A DNA stretch of 64,000 nucleotides from Dulcicalothrix desertica PCC 7102. GTDB lineage: Bacteria; Cyanobacteriota; Cyanobacteriia; Cyanobacteriales; Nostocaceae. Of this stretch, positions 44,799 to 54,780 are shown piece after piece. The notes under the pieces are model-generated. The model searched no databases. It was not told the origin of the DNA and saw only the letters and a list, made by a program, of their open reading frames with translations. Each line of letters begins with the position of its first letter. Position 1 is the first letter of the stretch. The stretch covers positions 225,733-289,732 of the forward strand of contig NZ_RSCL01000006.1 of the NCBI RefSeq assembly GCF_003991905.1. Direction: 5' to 3'. A program made the translations under genes and the position numbers.

Positions 44799-45710
44799 TT
44801 ATCCCGAAAAATCTACAGGTGTAACGTAATAACCACCGTATGCGTCCATATAACGGAGAATCGAAGTTCCAAACTGATCGTAACTAACTTGGTTGTTTAG
44901 CAGCAGGTTAGCTACTCCACCAGAACCACGTAAGTGGGCGCCTGCTAAAATCCCAGAAAGGCTGATAGTAATTGTTTTAGAAGTTCCTCTATCTGTAAAT
45001 GTTTTTTGTTTGCCTAAATAATCATTTATTGACTGTCCTTTTGCTGCCAGCTTTTTGTTGACACGCTGCCAGTTGAGGTTAAAAGCCTCACGAATAGCAA
45101 TTTCTTGAACTTGGGGAGAATTTTGGAATTGCTCTTTACTATTAATACCATTCTTTCCTGTCCAACTACCTTGCCAATAATTCTTGTCGGCGCCAGTACC
45201 AAAGAAAGTAGTTGCTTGGTAATAACCAAGGTCAATTAATAACGGTTCTCCAAATTGATATTTACCGATAAAACCCAATGAATTTTCTGCCTTGTATTGA
45301 TTTGGGTTACCTGATGGAAAACCAGATTCAAATGCTCCTAAAGCTTCCAGCATTTGATTAAAATTTCCCTTACCAACAGCAGGCGCCTGATTTAAATTAA
45401 ACTCCGTTTTAGATGTATAACCAGGAATGCAAATTTGCTGATCAGGCTTAAGGAGAGCAACTTCTGCATCTGTAAACATGCTACCATCTAGTTTCCTAAT
45501 CTCACGCCAACGATTACCATTACCTAAATTAGACTGAGCAATCCGAAAAAGTGTATCTCCTGATTTGAAAGTGTATAAACTACCGAATTGACAAAACGAA
45601 GCATTTTGAGCAATAACAACCGCTCCTGCGGACTGCATAAAAGCTATAAGTAATGTTTTTACTATTAAAGCAATACTACGAAATGTAAAGAAGTATTTAT
45701 GTAAAAGCAT
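44799..45710 (-). CDS. LysM-domain protein with lysozyme-like C-terminal domain
   Basis: A 303-residue secreted protein. The signal peptide LIVKTLLIAFMQSAGAVVIA Q is followed by a LysM peptidoglycan-binding domain (about 45-95: LYTFKSGDTLFRIAQSNLGN ...PDQQICIPGY). From about 118 a lysozyme-like region begins, MLEALGAFESGFPSGNPNQY KAENSLGFIGKYQFG, with a candidate catalytic Glu in AFESG. It ends with ILAGAHLRGSGGVANLLL and YMDAYGGYY. I infer a periplasmic cell-wall hydrolase. Confidence 0.75.
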   Translation of the reverse strand: MLLHKYFFTFRSIALIVKTLLIAFMQSAGAVVIAQNASFCQFGSLYTFKSGDTLFRIAQSNLGNGNRWREIRKLDGSMFTDAEVALLKPDQQICIPGYTSKTEFNLNQAPAVGKGNFNQMLEALGAFESGFPSGNPNQYKAENSLGFIGKYQFGEPLLIDLGYYQATTFFGTGADKNYWQGSWTGKNGINSKEQFQNSPQVQEIAIREAFNLNWQRVNKKLAAKGQSINDYLGKQKTFTDRGTSKTITISLSGILAGAHLRGSGGVANLLLNNQVSYDQFGTSILRYMDAYGGYYVTPVDFSG

Positions 45711-45750
45711 AATTAATTTGCCTTTGTTGCATACTTAAGTTGTAGATTTG

Positions 45751-45812
45751 GTGCGTGATCCTATTAAATTGTAATGTTATTTGGGGGTTTGTCGTAGCAT
45801 CACAGCACCCTA
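45751..45812. repeat. Interspersed repeat ggtgcgt...catcacagcacc
   Basis: Second copy of the element seen at about 10150-10218, with the shared core tgtaatgttatttgggggttt. It lies in the spacer between the LysM and esterase genes. Confidence 0.6.
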
Positions 45813-45864
45813 CTGTGGCAATAAAAAAGACGGCGCCCAAAAACTTTTCATCCGTTACATCCGT

Positions 45865-47076
45865 TTATAATCCGTTGCCAGTCTTCACTGCCCAAGCCAG
45901 AAACCTTTCTGTATAATACAAAGCTAATTGATTACTTACTCCATTAAAAACAGCATCAAACCCGTGTTCTGCCCAAGGAATTTCTAGTAAAACTGCTGTA
46001 TTACCTTCTTTTTGCAATCCTTGATATATTTGCCTTCCATATTTAGCTTGCACCACATGGTCTTGACTACCATATATTAGTAAAGTCGGCGCCACTTTAT
46101 TCTTTACATAACTGATAGGTGAAGCTACTTCATATTGTTTAGGCAACTTTTGCGGTACACCTCCCAGAAAGTCTTCTAATACCATGCGAGTATTAATAGG
46201 GTCTGGACGTGGAGGGTTATTATATCCTTCTGTTAAATTTACTGGCCCGTAATAACTAATTACTCCTCGAACGGGTAATACATTACTGTTATATGCTGCT
46301 AACATAGCCAAATGGGCGCCTGATGAACGTCCGAACAATACTACCCGTTCAGCATCAGCTTCATATTTAGCTGCGTTTTCACGAATAAAATTTAAGCTTG
46401 CTAGTACATCTTCTTGCTGTGCAGGGTAACGGTAGCGTGGTGCATGACGATAGTCGATAGCAAATACAGTGTATCCACGTGCTGCCATATATCGATTAAA
46501 CTCTGGATAAGATTTAGGACTCCCACTTCTCCATGCACCACCATAAATAACTACAAGTGCTGGATAAATACCTTTTTCTGGAGGTTGATAGATTTCCATA
46601 CTTAAATCATCTCCAGCCGGAGTGTTAAAAATAACACCTTCTAGATGACGAGTTTTGCCCTGAGAAATACCTCGAAATGAGTCAATAAAGGCAAAAGGTG
46701 TACTTCGCATTTGCGATAAAGCTTCAGCGGGAATTTTATTTAAATAATCTTGCCCTAACTCTTGTCGCATCGCATTTTCCATTTGCGCTTGTGCTGGTGC
46801 AATGGAAGCTAGTTCCCATCCGCAAATTAATAGTCCTATTAAACTAGCTATTAAAGCAAGGCGCCGTCCTGAATCACGAAGTAAAAGCCATGCCGTTAAT
46901 AATATAATAGTATTAGCGACCAGCAACCACGGACAAACTTCACGGGCGCCGACCGATAATACTAACAGTGGCATTGTGGGAGCAGGAATTAAAATCCAAG
47001 CACTTAGAAATAGTGCAATTAAACTAAGTAGTAGTACTAGCCATGAAATTAATCGGCTTTTTTTAAACATGTTCAA
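45865..47076 (-). CDS. Membrane-anchored alpha/beta-hydrolase (esterase/lipase type)
   Basis: A 403-residue protein with three N-terminal membrane helices (about 10-32, 48-66 and 72-90). The hydrolase domain (about 150-395) has the oxyanion-hole motif VVIYGGAWRSG, the nucleophile Ser in VVLFGRSSGAHLAMLAAY (GxSxG), an Asp in LLIYGSQDHVV and the His in EIPWAEHGFD. This is a BD-FAE/hormone-sensitive-lipase-like fold. The substrate is unknown. The C-terminal TGNGL and stop come from a repeat also found at about 6262. The gene lies upstream of nothing recognised on its strand other than the CheW-like gene, which starts 470 bases away. Confidence 0.88.
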   Translation of the reverse strand: MNMFKKSRLISWLVLLLSLIALFLSAWILIPAPTMPLLVLSVGAREVCPWLLVANTIILLTAWLLLRDSGRRLALIASLIGLLICGWELASIAPAQAQMENAMRQELGQDYLNKIPAEALSQMRSTPFAFIDSFRGISQGKTRHLEGVIFNTPAGDDLSMEIYQPPEKGIYPALVVIYGGAWRSGSPKSYPEFNRYMAARGYTVFAIDYRHAPRYRYPAQQEDVLASLNFIRENAAKYEADAERVVLFGRSSGAHLAMLAAYNSNVLPVRGVISYYGPVNLTEGYNNPPRPDPINTRMVLEDFLGGVPQKLPKQYEVASPISYVKNKVAPTLLIYGSQDHVVQAKYGRQIYQGLQKEGNTAVLLEIPWAEHGFDAVFNGVSNQLALYYTERFLAWAVKTGNGL

Positions 47077-47086
47077 ACGTATAGTT

Positions 47087-47545
47087 CTACTTATAGTTTG
47101 GCGCCATATCGAGCATTAAAATAGTTGTGGGTTCACCTTTTTGGTCAATGATAGCAATTTTGCTTACCCAAGTTGGTAGTCCAATACTGTGGAAAGATTG
47201 GGGTACAGGTTGGATGCTAGTGTCGCTGATGGAGAGCATACTTGGGGGTGTATCTGCGAGGATGCCGTAAAATTCAGAGTTTTGACCTTGGGATATAATT
47301 AGAAAACGTCCTAGGTTATCGTTTTGTTGATTGTGGTTGTAATTAGGGTTAAGGTATGAGTGAAGATTTATCAGCATTACGGTTCGCTGACCCATTTGAG
47401 CTAACTTTGAGTTTTGTAGTGTTTGGCTGAAGTCGGGGGGACAGGTGGTGACTTTGAAAACGCAGTTAACTGGTAGTGCTAACAGGTAATCGTAAATTTT
47501 GAATGTAATATACTTTTCTTCTAATACTACGATTGATGTATCCAT
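47087..47545 (-). CDS. CheW-like chemotaxis adaptor
   Basis: A 152-residue CheW-like protein, recognisable from YITFKIYDYLLALPVNCVFK VTTCP, TVMLINLHSYL, GRFLIISQGQNSEFYGILAD and TTILMLDMAPNYK. CheW couples receptors to the CheA kinase. It is the last gene of the minus-strand signalling cluster. It begins 61 bases after the CheA-like gene ends, with the GAAACC repeat between them. The second CheW is at 54253, so one may serve the kinase and the other the receptor. Confidence 0.75.
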   Translation of the reverse strand: MDTSIVVLEEKYITFKIYDYLLALPVNCVFKVTTCPPDFSQTLQNSKLAQMGQRTVMLINLHSYLNPNYNHNQQNDNLGRFLIISQGQNSEFYGILADTPPSMLSISDTSIQPVPQSFHSIGLPTWVSKIAIIDQKGEPTTILMLDMAPNYK

Positions 47546-47562
47546 ATATACTCCTAAACTTG

Positions 47563-47628
47563 AGAAACCCGGTTTCTGTTGATAGATTGTAATAAAAACG
47601 ATGATTTTACATAGAAACCGGGTTTCTT
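47563..47628. repeat. Palindromic repeat, GAAACC(C/T)GGTTTC family, copy 4
   Basis: gagaaacccggtttctgttg ... tagaaaccgggtttcttag. Its right part is read as the last seven codons (LRNPVSM) and the stop of the CheA-like gene at 47607. Confidence 0.8.
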
Positions 47629-50516
47629 AGTAATTTATGAGAATTGAAAACTTGAGTTACGGCAGATAGTAACTGTGCTTCTGAGTAAGGTTTGGTTAAG
47701 TAAGCTCTGGCGCCTAGTTTTAGTGCTAAGTGACGATGTTTAGTAGCGGTGCGTGAACTCAAAATTAGAATTGGGATATTAGATAAATGTTCCTCTGCTG
47801 CACAGTGGGCAAGAAATTCAAACCCGTTCATGCGTGGCATTTCTATATCACAAATAATTAAGTGTATTTCTGGGTGAGTTTTGATATGCGATATTGCTTC
47901 GTAACCGTCGCGTGCTTGCAAAGTTTGATAACCTGCTTTTTGTAATGTAAATACTAATGCTTGACGTAAGGTTATGGAATCATCGACGATTACTACAGTT
48001 TTAATATGATTGTCTGACTTTGTTGGTAATACACGATGAAGGCGCCCATGTGTTGGTAAGTTTTTTTGTGGACTAGTCCTTGTTTCTTCCCAAGACTGTT
48101 CCATTATTTGTATTTCTTGGTTGAGAATATGGTCGAGCAAAGCGGCGCCGTTAATTACCAAAGTTAAACCACCATCAGCTAAAATTGTTCCACCATAAAC
48201 ATAAGGTGGAGTTGGAACTAACTTACCAAACGGACGGATGACTAACTCTTGCTCCCAAATAATTCTATCTACTTCGAGTGCAAGTAATTGTTCTTGGCAA
48301 CGAACAATTAATAATGGTAGTAAAGTATTTCCTTCAAATGCATGAGCATCAGAAGTAATATGCGCTGGTTGACGACTTGAGTAGTCAAGAATTTCTGCAA
48401 GTCTGTAAATACGTACTAGTTCGCCTTCTGGAGTACGCTTATTTGTAGAGGAATTAGGTAAACGTAAAATTCTACCGTGTTCAGATTCTTGAATTTGCCC
48501 CGGTTTTGGTAATAAAATTTGGTCGATAGTATCTGCTGCTAATGCGTAGACTTTTTTACCAACTTGACAAACTAATAATTTACTAATGCTGAGACTTAAG
48601 GGTATTTGCAGAGAGAAGGTAGTATTTTTATGCGCTTCGGTATGTACAGCAACTGAACCTTGAATTGCTTGCAGTTGTACTTTTACCACATCTAGTCCAA
48701 CACCACGTCCAGAAACATCGTTAACTTGTTTTGCAGTAGAAAATTCTGGTTCAAATAATAATTCCGCAAGCTGAGAGTCTGTTTGTATACGCGCAATATC
48801 TTCGGTTATTAGTCCTTTAGCAACTGCTTTTTTACGGATTGCATTAAAATCAAGACCTTCACCATCGTCTTGAACGTCAATAATTAATTGACTACCTTGG
48901 TAATAAGCACGAATTTCAATCTGACCAACAGGTAATTTTCCGCGTAGACTTCTAATTTCAGATGTTTCAATACCGTGGTCAAATGAGTTACGAACTAAAT
49001 GTAAAAGCGGTTCATATAGTCTTTCGGCAATTGCTTTATCTACTAATACTTCGTTACCTTTGATATTTAAATTTATTGATTTATTATATTTATTTTGGAG
49101 TTGTTCTAGTACAGGGTATAATCGATTTAAAATACTACCTAAAGGAAGCATTCGTGCCTCTAACAGCACATCTCGCGAATTTGTCAAAAGCTTTTGTTGT
49201 TTTTTTAAAAGCTGTGTTGTTTGACGGTTTACTAATTCTAATAAGTCAATTTCTTGTTCCAGTTCACCTGCTTCTTCAATAAGATTTTGAATAAAAATTT
49301 GTAGTTCGTTATAAGAATCTAACTCTAAATAGTCAAAATTATCACCTTGATTTTTATAATTATTATGTTCAGTATAATGTATCATCAATGGATTTGACCA
49401 GTCTTGTAAATCGCCTAACATTTGCTGAAATTGTCGCAAACGACTTAAAAGCTTTCTTAAAGAGTTGCGCGTTTTAGTATCTTGCAAAAACTGGCGATTT
49501 TGATTTGTCAAAAGCTCCGCATTTAAATAATTAAGCTGTTCCAAATGGTCAACATTGACACGAACAACTTTTGGAAACAATGCAGCAGGAGCATTATTAA
49601 CTTCTTCTAACATAAGTGTACATTCTACTGAACATTCTACTGGCTGATTTCGCTGTACATCACTGACAGCTTTATTTTTCGGCGCCAAGTTGATAACTTC
49701 TGGGAGTGAATCAAGCTGTGGTAAATTATCTACTTTTGCAAGTGCGAGTAAAGCTGACGAAGGATATCCAGTTTGAGGATTCTCGCCTGAAACAATAGCA
49801 TTATAATAAGAACGAAAATCTTCTATTGCCAACCTGGCAATTCTACGAGTTGAACGAGGATTATTATCAAGGGCAGTAATTGTTGTTTCTGCAATAGCTT
49901 CTAAGCTTTGAAGTTGAATCGCTTTTGCATAACTTTGAAATAGTTCTGTGGTTTGACGAAGCACATCCGAAGCTTCTTTTGGTTTGGCGCCAGCAAGAAT
50001 TGTAGCAGTTTTCTCTAATTCGGGTCCAATGTAGCTCTCAAACAGCGTCTTAATACTGTCAAAATCTACATTTGATGCATCTGCTTGTTCTATTGCGTGG
50101 GTTTCTTCAACTAACTTTTCACCCAATTTTGCTCTAAACTTAGAAAAAACATCAGCAAAACGCTTAACTACCTTATTATCACTAAAAGGTAAACCATTTA
50201 GTTCTGCCATTAAAGGGTCGCGCAAGCATTCGTAACTTTCAAAGAATAAAGCTTGCATTTGCGTATCAATTTTTACATCAGGCGCCTGAATTGCCCGAAA
50301 AACATCTTCCAGCGAGTGAGAAATATTTTTAATAGTTTCCAATCCCAACGTAGCTGCAATACTTTTAAGAGTATGAGTGGCACGCATTAAAGTACGTACT
50401 TGCTCAATATTATTCTTACCAACCTGTAGACTTTGCAACGCTTGCTCAATTGTAGCCAGTAACTCTGGCGCCTCTAAAGAAAAATGATGAATTAATTGCT
50501 CTTGATAATCATTCAT
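47607..50516 (-). CDS. CheA-type hybrid histidine kinase (Hpt, HATPase, CheW, REC)
   Basis: A 969-residue PixL/CheA-like kinase. The Hpt domain (about 1-110) has phospho-acceptor His in MRATHTLKSIAATLGLETI. The HATPase part has LYEPLLHLVRNSFDHGIETS and IDVQDDGEGLDFNAIRKKA, then DVSGRGVGLDVVKVQLQAIQ. The CheW-like regulatory domain (about 640-790) precedes a receiver (about 840-960) with VVIVDDSITLRQALVFTLQK and phospho-acceptor Asp in LIICDIEMPRMNGFEFL. Such CheA-REC hybrids drive cyanobacterial pilus-based motility. CheR/CheB genes are absent. The C-terminal seven residues come from a repeat. Confidence 0.92.
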   Translation of the reverse strand: MNDYQEQLIHHFSLEAPELLATIEQALQSLQVGKNNIEQVRTLMRATHTLKSIAATLGLETIKNISHSLEDVFRAIQAPDVKIDTQMQALFFESYECLRDPLMAELNGLPFSDNKVVKRFADVFSKFRAKLGEKLVEETHAIEQADASNVDFDSIKTLFESYIGPELEKTATILAGAKPKEASDVLRQTTELFQSYAKAIQLQSLEAIAETTITALDNNPRSTRRIARLAIEDFRSYYNAIVSGENPQTGYPSSALLALAKVDNLPQLDSLPEVINLAPKNKAVSDVQRNQPVECSVECTLMLEEVNNAPAALFPKVVRVNVDHLEQLNYLNAELLTNQNRQFLQDTKTRNSLRKLLSRLRQFQQMLGDLQDWSNPLMIHYTEHNNYKNQGDNFDYLELDSYNELQIFIQNLIEEAGELEQEIDLLELVNRQTTQLLKKQQKLLTNSRDVLLEARMLPLGSILNRLYPVLEQLQNKYNKSINLNIKGNEVLVDKAIAERLYEPLLHLVRNSFDHGIETSEIRSLRGKLPVGQIEIRAYYQGSQLIIDVQDDGEGLDFNAIRKKAVAKGLITEDIARIQTDSQLAELLFEPEFSTAKQVNDVSGRGVGLDVVKVQLQAIQGSVAVHTEAHKNTTFSLQIPLSLSISKLLVCQVGKKVYALAADTIDQILLPKPGQIQESEHGRILRLPNSSTNKRTPEGELVRIYRLAEILDYSSRQPAHITSDAHAFEGNTLLPLLIVRCQEQLLALEVDRIIWEQELVIRPFGKLVPTPPYVYGGTILADGGLTLVINGAALLDHILNQEIQIMEQSWEETRTSPQKNLPTHGRLHRVLPTKSDNHIKTVVIVDDSITLRQALVFTLQKAGYQTLQARDGYEAISHIKTHPEIHLIICDIEMPRMNGFEFLAHCAAEEHLSNIPILILSSRTATKHRHLALKLGARAYLTKPYSEAQLLSAVTQVFNSHKLLRNPVSM

Positions 50517-50545
50517 TTGATTTTGAATTTTAAATTACTTTCTAT

Positions 50546-50611
50546 CTTGTGGAGCGGGCATCCTTGCCCGCCCCTATGTTTACTGGAACGGGCAAGGATG
50601 CCCATTCCACA
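50546..50611. repeat. Interspersed inverted repeat, gggcaaggatgccc family
   Basis: cttgtggagcgggcatcctt gcccg... followed by acgggcaaggatgcccattc cacaa; the two halves are complementary. It lies between the CheA-like and methyl-accepting genes. Confidence 0.75.
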
Positions 50612-50624
50612 ATATCCACTCTTA

Positions 50625-53600
50625 CTACATTGCCACCTTAAACTGACTAGCACTTAACTGTAAATCTTGTGCCATCTCCAACAACTCTTTAAACGAAGCA
50701 GATAATTGAATAGAATCTGCCGAAGTTTTATTGGCAATACCCGCAACTTCTGTCATGGTTTGAGTAATTGACTGCGACTGTTGATTTTGCACTTGGGTAG
50801 TTTGAGTAATGCGTTCTACCAATTCGCTAATTTGAGTTGTAGCTTCAACAATTGCATTTAGCTGTTGACGTACTTCTATAACTAACTTAGTGCCATCAAC
50901 TACTTGCTGAATACCTGTATCCATTGCTGCTGCAACTTCGGTAGTACCAGCTTGAATTTCTTGTACCAATTCCTCAATTTCGGCTGTAGCTTCCGCAGAT
51001 TGTCCTGCTAAACTTCTCACCTCATCTGCTACTACCGCAAACCCACGTCCATGTTCTCCTGCTTTTGTTGCTTCAATAGCAGCGTTGAGTGCCAAAATTT
51101 GAGTTTGGGTAGTAAAATTACTGATAAGATTAACAACGCGCGAAACTTTTTGACCAGATTCTGAGAGACGTTTAATACGCTTACTCGTTTCTGCTACGGT
51201 TTCTCTAATTGTTGTAATCCCGTCTACAGTCTTATTCATGGCGCTTTCGCCTTCTTTTACCGTTTGATTGGCTTTTTGTACAGCTTCTTCAACCAAACTC
51301 GCACTGGTAGCAACTGCTTCTGTTGAAGCTACCATTTCTTGGATTTGTGAGACAGCTTGAGAAAGTGCTTGGAATTGCTGTTGTGCTTGGTTTGCTAGTT
51401 CTACAATTGAAGACTCGCTATTTTGCGAAGTGCTGGCAACTGCTTGAGAAGCTTGTTGTACTTGTGTAACTAACTGACGCAGGTTTTCTAAAGTATTATT
51501 GTAGGTATCAGCAATTTTACCAACTTCATCATCAGTGACAGGCGCCCGTACCGTCAAATCTCCTTGCAGTGCTGGTTGTACCGCAGATAGTAACTGTGCA
51601 ACTTCTTGCTGTAAAGCTTCGTTAGCTAATTTCTCACGTTTTGCAGCTTCACTGAGTTGTTGCGACTGAACCTCAAGCTGTTCCAAATACTCAGACTGTT
51701 GTAAAACAATACCAAGCTGAGTAGAAACTTGAATTAATAAATTAACTTCACCTTCTTCCCAATTACGAGGTGTGGTGTTCTGATAGGTTAACAATAAACC
51801 CCAGAGTTGCTGTTCACCTTTAAATAAAGGCGCCGCAATATAAGCTCTAGCTCCCCATTGTTCGAGAGTTTCACGACTAAAGGTTAAATCAGCACTCAAA
51901 TTAATATCATTAATAGCGCTGGGTTCATTTTTACGATAGCGACCACCCGAACTTTCTTGTAAAATTGGGTCTGATGTTAACGCCATTTCTGTCCCAGCTA
52001 TCTTAAGATAACCACTACCGACATCTTCAACAATAAACTCACCACTCCAGTCTGGATTAAAGCGATAAATTACCGCACGGTCAACACTCATTAATTGACG
52101 AAGTTCTTGGGTAATAGAACGGAAGAGTGAATCTGGGTTAAAGTTTTTTTGCTGTAAACGCTCAACAATACGCTGTCCAATCTTAAAGATAAATTGCACA
52201 AAGTTGGTTTCTCGTTCTGCCAACTTAGACAGTTGCTCAGACTGTTGCCTCACTTCCTCTAGATATTTTACTTGTTTGAGCGCAACGCCAACCTGGATAC
52301 CTACTTGAATAAGCGAACTCAATTCTCCTTTTTCCCAAGCTCTAGGCTTATCGTTTTGATACGCTCCTAATAATCCCCAAAGTTTTTCTCCTGCAAACAC
52401 TGGCACAATAATGTATGCTCTTGCTTCCATCTGCTCTAATAACTCGACGTGGCAAGGAGAATGTCCGATTGTGTAAATGTCTTCGACAACAAGCGAATCA
52501 TTTTCTTTATAACGACCACCTTGGGTTTCTTGCAAATAAGAGTCTTCGATAACAGGAATAACTTCAACTACGCGACTCCAACCACTAACTACCGACTCCG
52601 CTACAAATACTCCACTCCAGTCTGAGTTAAATTGATATAGCGCAACTCGACTGCAACTCAGCATTTGGCGAGTTTCTTGAGTTGCTATTTTAAAAATCGT
52701 GTCTATACGTTCGGAAGCTAAATTTGAGCGCATATGTCCAGTCAGTCGGAACACTGCTTCTAAATCCATTGTGCGTGACAAACGGCTAGTAATACGGGCT
52801 AGTGCTTGCTCACGCGCTGCGGAACGTTCAATTTGTTTGGAGGATTCTTGTATTTTGATTTGTGCTTCCATTTGCTGTATCGCAACAGCTAAAGGTGAAG
52901 CAAGTTGCAGCATAAAGTCTACTTCTGACTGTTGCCAAGCACGCGGGCCAGAGTTTTGGTATGCTGCTAACAATCCCCAAAGTTTGTTATCAACAAATAA
53001 AGGCACAACAATATAAGCACGACACTGATACTTTTCGAGTGTTTCAATATAACAAGGACTATACCCCTCTGTATAAATATCATCGATTTGCTTATATCTT
53101 TGTCCACGCGCATATTCACCTCCTTTCGTTTGTTTAAGGTAAGTATCCGCTTCAGGGTTTGAGGACAAAGCAGCGAAATTTTTAACGGTACAACGGTCAT
53201 GTTCAGATAAGTTACCGCGCAAACTAGTATCACGGTCTTGTTCATCTACTACCGATATCCAACCTGCTCCTACAGATTCAGCAATAAATTCACCCGTCCA
53301 GTCTTTATGAAAATGATAAATACCTACACGGTCACATTGTAATAGGCGCCGAATTTCAACGGTAGCAAAGCGAAACAAATTTTCAAAGTTGAGCGACTGA
53401 CCGATTTTATGAGTAATCCGAGCAACAAGCTTTTCTTGTTCAGAACGCTCTTCAAGTAAAGCTTTAAATTTGAGTGGTTGCAAGCACAATAACAATTCAC
53501 GTCCAATTTGACATAAGAAAGTAAATTCATGTTCTTGCCAAACTCGTGAATTAGAACATTGTTGAATTGATAAAATTCCCCAAACCTTACCATCGAGTCG

Positions 53601-54149
53601 TAGAGGTAAATTTAAACTCGCTCTTAACTGAAAATCTCCCCATAGCTTTTGTTGGTCTGGAGTTAAATAAGATATTTTGATGTCATCGTAGCGAATAACA
53701 GCATGTTTTTTATAATTTGTTGCTTGGTCATATCCAAATACTACCATTGGTACACCATTACGCATTGCTGGCGTAAAGCCGCGCGCTACAGCTTCACCGA
53801 CCACAGTACCAGATATTTCGCCATCAAAACGGTAAATTAATACCCGGTCGGCGCCCATAGCTTCAAAAACACAATCAACAGCAACTTCAAAAAGTTCTTC
53901 AATTGTTGAAGCTTGTTGCATTTTTTCAGAAATCACAGTTACTTGCTGGTTAATCATAGCAAGCTCAGAATCACTAATCGATTTTTGCGATTTTGGTTTT
54001 ACCGACTCCACAGGTTCAATTTTACTCGATTGAATTAGTGGTTCTTGTGTCGTTAATTTTGATGACTTTGCTGTTGTGCTTGATGCTTTACGCACGCTTC
54101 TTTCAGATTTAATGGCGCCGTTCTTTGTTGCATCTAATTCTGTTGCCAT
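50625..54149 (-). CDS. Methyl-accepting chemotaxis protein with four GAF domains
   Basis: A 1174-residue PixJ-like receptor without clear membrane helices. GAF domains lie at about 85-228, 255-428, 482-628 and 655-825. GAF2 and GAF3 have the residue pair where cyanobacteriochromes bind bilin: SPCYIETL (Cys366-Tyr) and SPCHVELL (Cys566-His); GAF1 and GAF4 lack it. A HAMP-like segment (about 860-910) leads into the methyl-accepting domain (930-1174) with [41 protein letters not shown]. CheW precedes it and CheA follows it, indicating a phototaxis-type complex. The light-sensing claim is inference. Confidence 0.93.
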   Translation of the reverse strand: MATELDATKNGAIKSERSVRKASSTTAKSSKLTTQEPLIQSSKIEPVESVKPKSQKSISDSELAMINQQVTVISEKMQQASTIEELFEVAVDCVFEAMGADRVLIYRFDGEISGTVVGEAVARGFTPAMRNGVPMVVFGYDQATNYKKHAVIRYDDIKISYLTPDQQKLWGDFQLRASLNLPLRLDGKVWGILSIQQCSNSRVWQEHEFTFLCQIGRELLLCLQPLKFKALLEERSEQEKLVARITHKIGQSLNFENLFRFATVEIRRLLQCDRVGIYHFHKDWTGEFIAESVGAGWISVVDEQDRDTSLRGNLSEHDRCTVKNFAALSSNPEADTYLKQTKGGEYARGQRYKQIDDIYTEGYSPCYIETLEKYQCRAYIVVPLFVDNKLWGLLAAYQNSGPRAWQQSEVDFMLQLASPLAVAIQQMEAQIKIQESSKQIERSAAREQALARITSRLSRTMDLEAVFRLTGHMRSNLASERIDTIFKIATQETRQMLSCSRVALYQFNSDWSGVFVAESVVSGWSRVVEVIPVIEDSYLQETQGGRYKENDSLVVEDIYTIGHSPCHVELLEQMEARAYIIVPVFAGEKLWGLLGAYQNDKPRAWEKGELSSLIQVGIQVGVALKQVKYLEEVRQQSEQLSKLAERETNFVQFIFKIGQRIVERLQQKNFNPDSLFRSITQELRQLMSVDRAVIYRFNPDWSGEFIVEDVGSGYLKIAGTEMALTSDPILQESSGGRYRKNEPSAINDINLSADLTFSRETLEQWGARAYIAAPLFKGEQQLWGLLLTYQNTTPRNWEEGEVNLLIQVSTQLGIVLQQSEYLEQLEVQSQQLSEAAKREKLANEALQQEVAQLLSAVQPALQGDLTVRAPVTDDEVGKIADTYNNTLENLRQLVTQVQQASQAVASTSQNSESSIVELANQAQQQFQALSQAVSQIQEMVASTEAVATSASLVEEAVQKANQTVKEGESAMNKTVDGITTIRETVAETSKRIKRLSESGQKVSRVVNLISNFTTQTQILALNAAIEATKAGEHGRGFAVVADEVRSLAGQSAEATAEIEELVQEIQAGTTEVAAAMDTGIQQVVDGTKLVIEVRQQLNAIVEATTQISELVERITQTTQVQNQQSQSITQTMTEVAGIANKTSADSIQLSASFKELLEMAQDLQLSASQFKVAM

Positions 54150-54179
54150 TTTATTTATTCCTTATAAAAAATTGAATCT

Positions 54180-54247
54180 TAGAAACCTGGTTTCTTGATG
54201 AAAATTGTAATAAATATTACAGCCTTGGCTAGAAACCAGGTTTCTTT
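54180..54247. repeat. Palindromic repeat, GAAACC(C/T)GGTTTC family, copy 5
   Basis: agaaacctggtttcttgatg aaaattgtaataa... ctagaaaccaggtttcttt. It lies between the CheW and methyl-accepting protein genes. Confidence 0.8.
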
Positions 54248-54252
54248 GGGAT

Positions 54253-54765
54253 TTACACATAAAACTGAACCACAGCTTTTGGATTAAAAACCGTCGAACC
54301 GTTAGGTAAATATCCTGTAATAAAAGGAAGTAGTTGCGTTGAAAACGAGCCAGGTTTAGCAGGAATAATTTGTGTAGTGTCGTGCAATTCGACTTCGTTT
54401 ACAGATTTTACAACTATCGCAAAGCAATAGTTATCGAGTTGTATTACTATTGCTATTGGCTGTTTTGATAAAGGTACCTGCTCATATAAAGAGGCACCTC
54501 CTATCATCTGCTCTAAATCGATTAACCATAACATTTCTCCTCGCCAATTATATGCTCCTAAAACACTGCTAGGAATTTCAGGTACACCTAGAATTTCATC
54601 TAAATTTACCCGCAATATTTCTGTGATTTGCTCTAATGCAATAACACTATTACCGTACTTACCAATCGGGAAACTTAGTAACCTGCGCCGATTATCTTCT
54701 AATGGAATATCAAATAGTGACTGTGTGTTAGCAGTTTTTAATAGTGAATCAAGTGATGGTAACAT
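54253..54765 (-). CDS. CheW-like chemotaxis adaptor (PixI-like)
   Basis: A 170-residue CheW-domain protein of the type encoded beside PixJ-like receptors. LSFPIGKYGNSVIALEQITE ILRV, EILGVPEIPSSVLGAYNWRG EMLWLIDLEQMIG and IVIQLDNYCFAIVVKSVNEV are the expected CheW beta strands. It lies 12 bases downstream of the REC-kinase gene and 100 bases upstream of the receptor gene on the same strand, so the three are probably co-transcribed. Confidence 0.88.
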   Translation of the reverse strand: MLPSLDSLLKTANTQSLFDIPLEDNRRRLLSFPIGKYGNSVIALEQITEILRVNLDEILGVPEIPSSVLGAYNWRGEMLWLIDLEQMIGGASLYEQVPLSKQPIAIVIQLDNYCFAIVVKSVNEVELHDTTQIIPAKPGSFSTQLLPFITGYLPNGSTVFNPKAVVQFYV

Positions 54766-54780
54766 ATTTATATTATTTGA

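Noticed and set aside
52699-53593. Several frames inside the methyl-accepting protein gene
   Set aside because: They are shadows of the long minus-strand reading frame.
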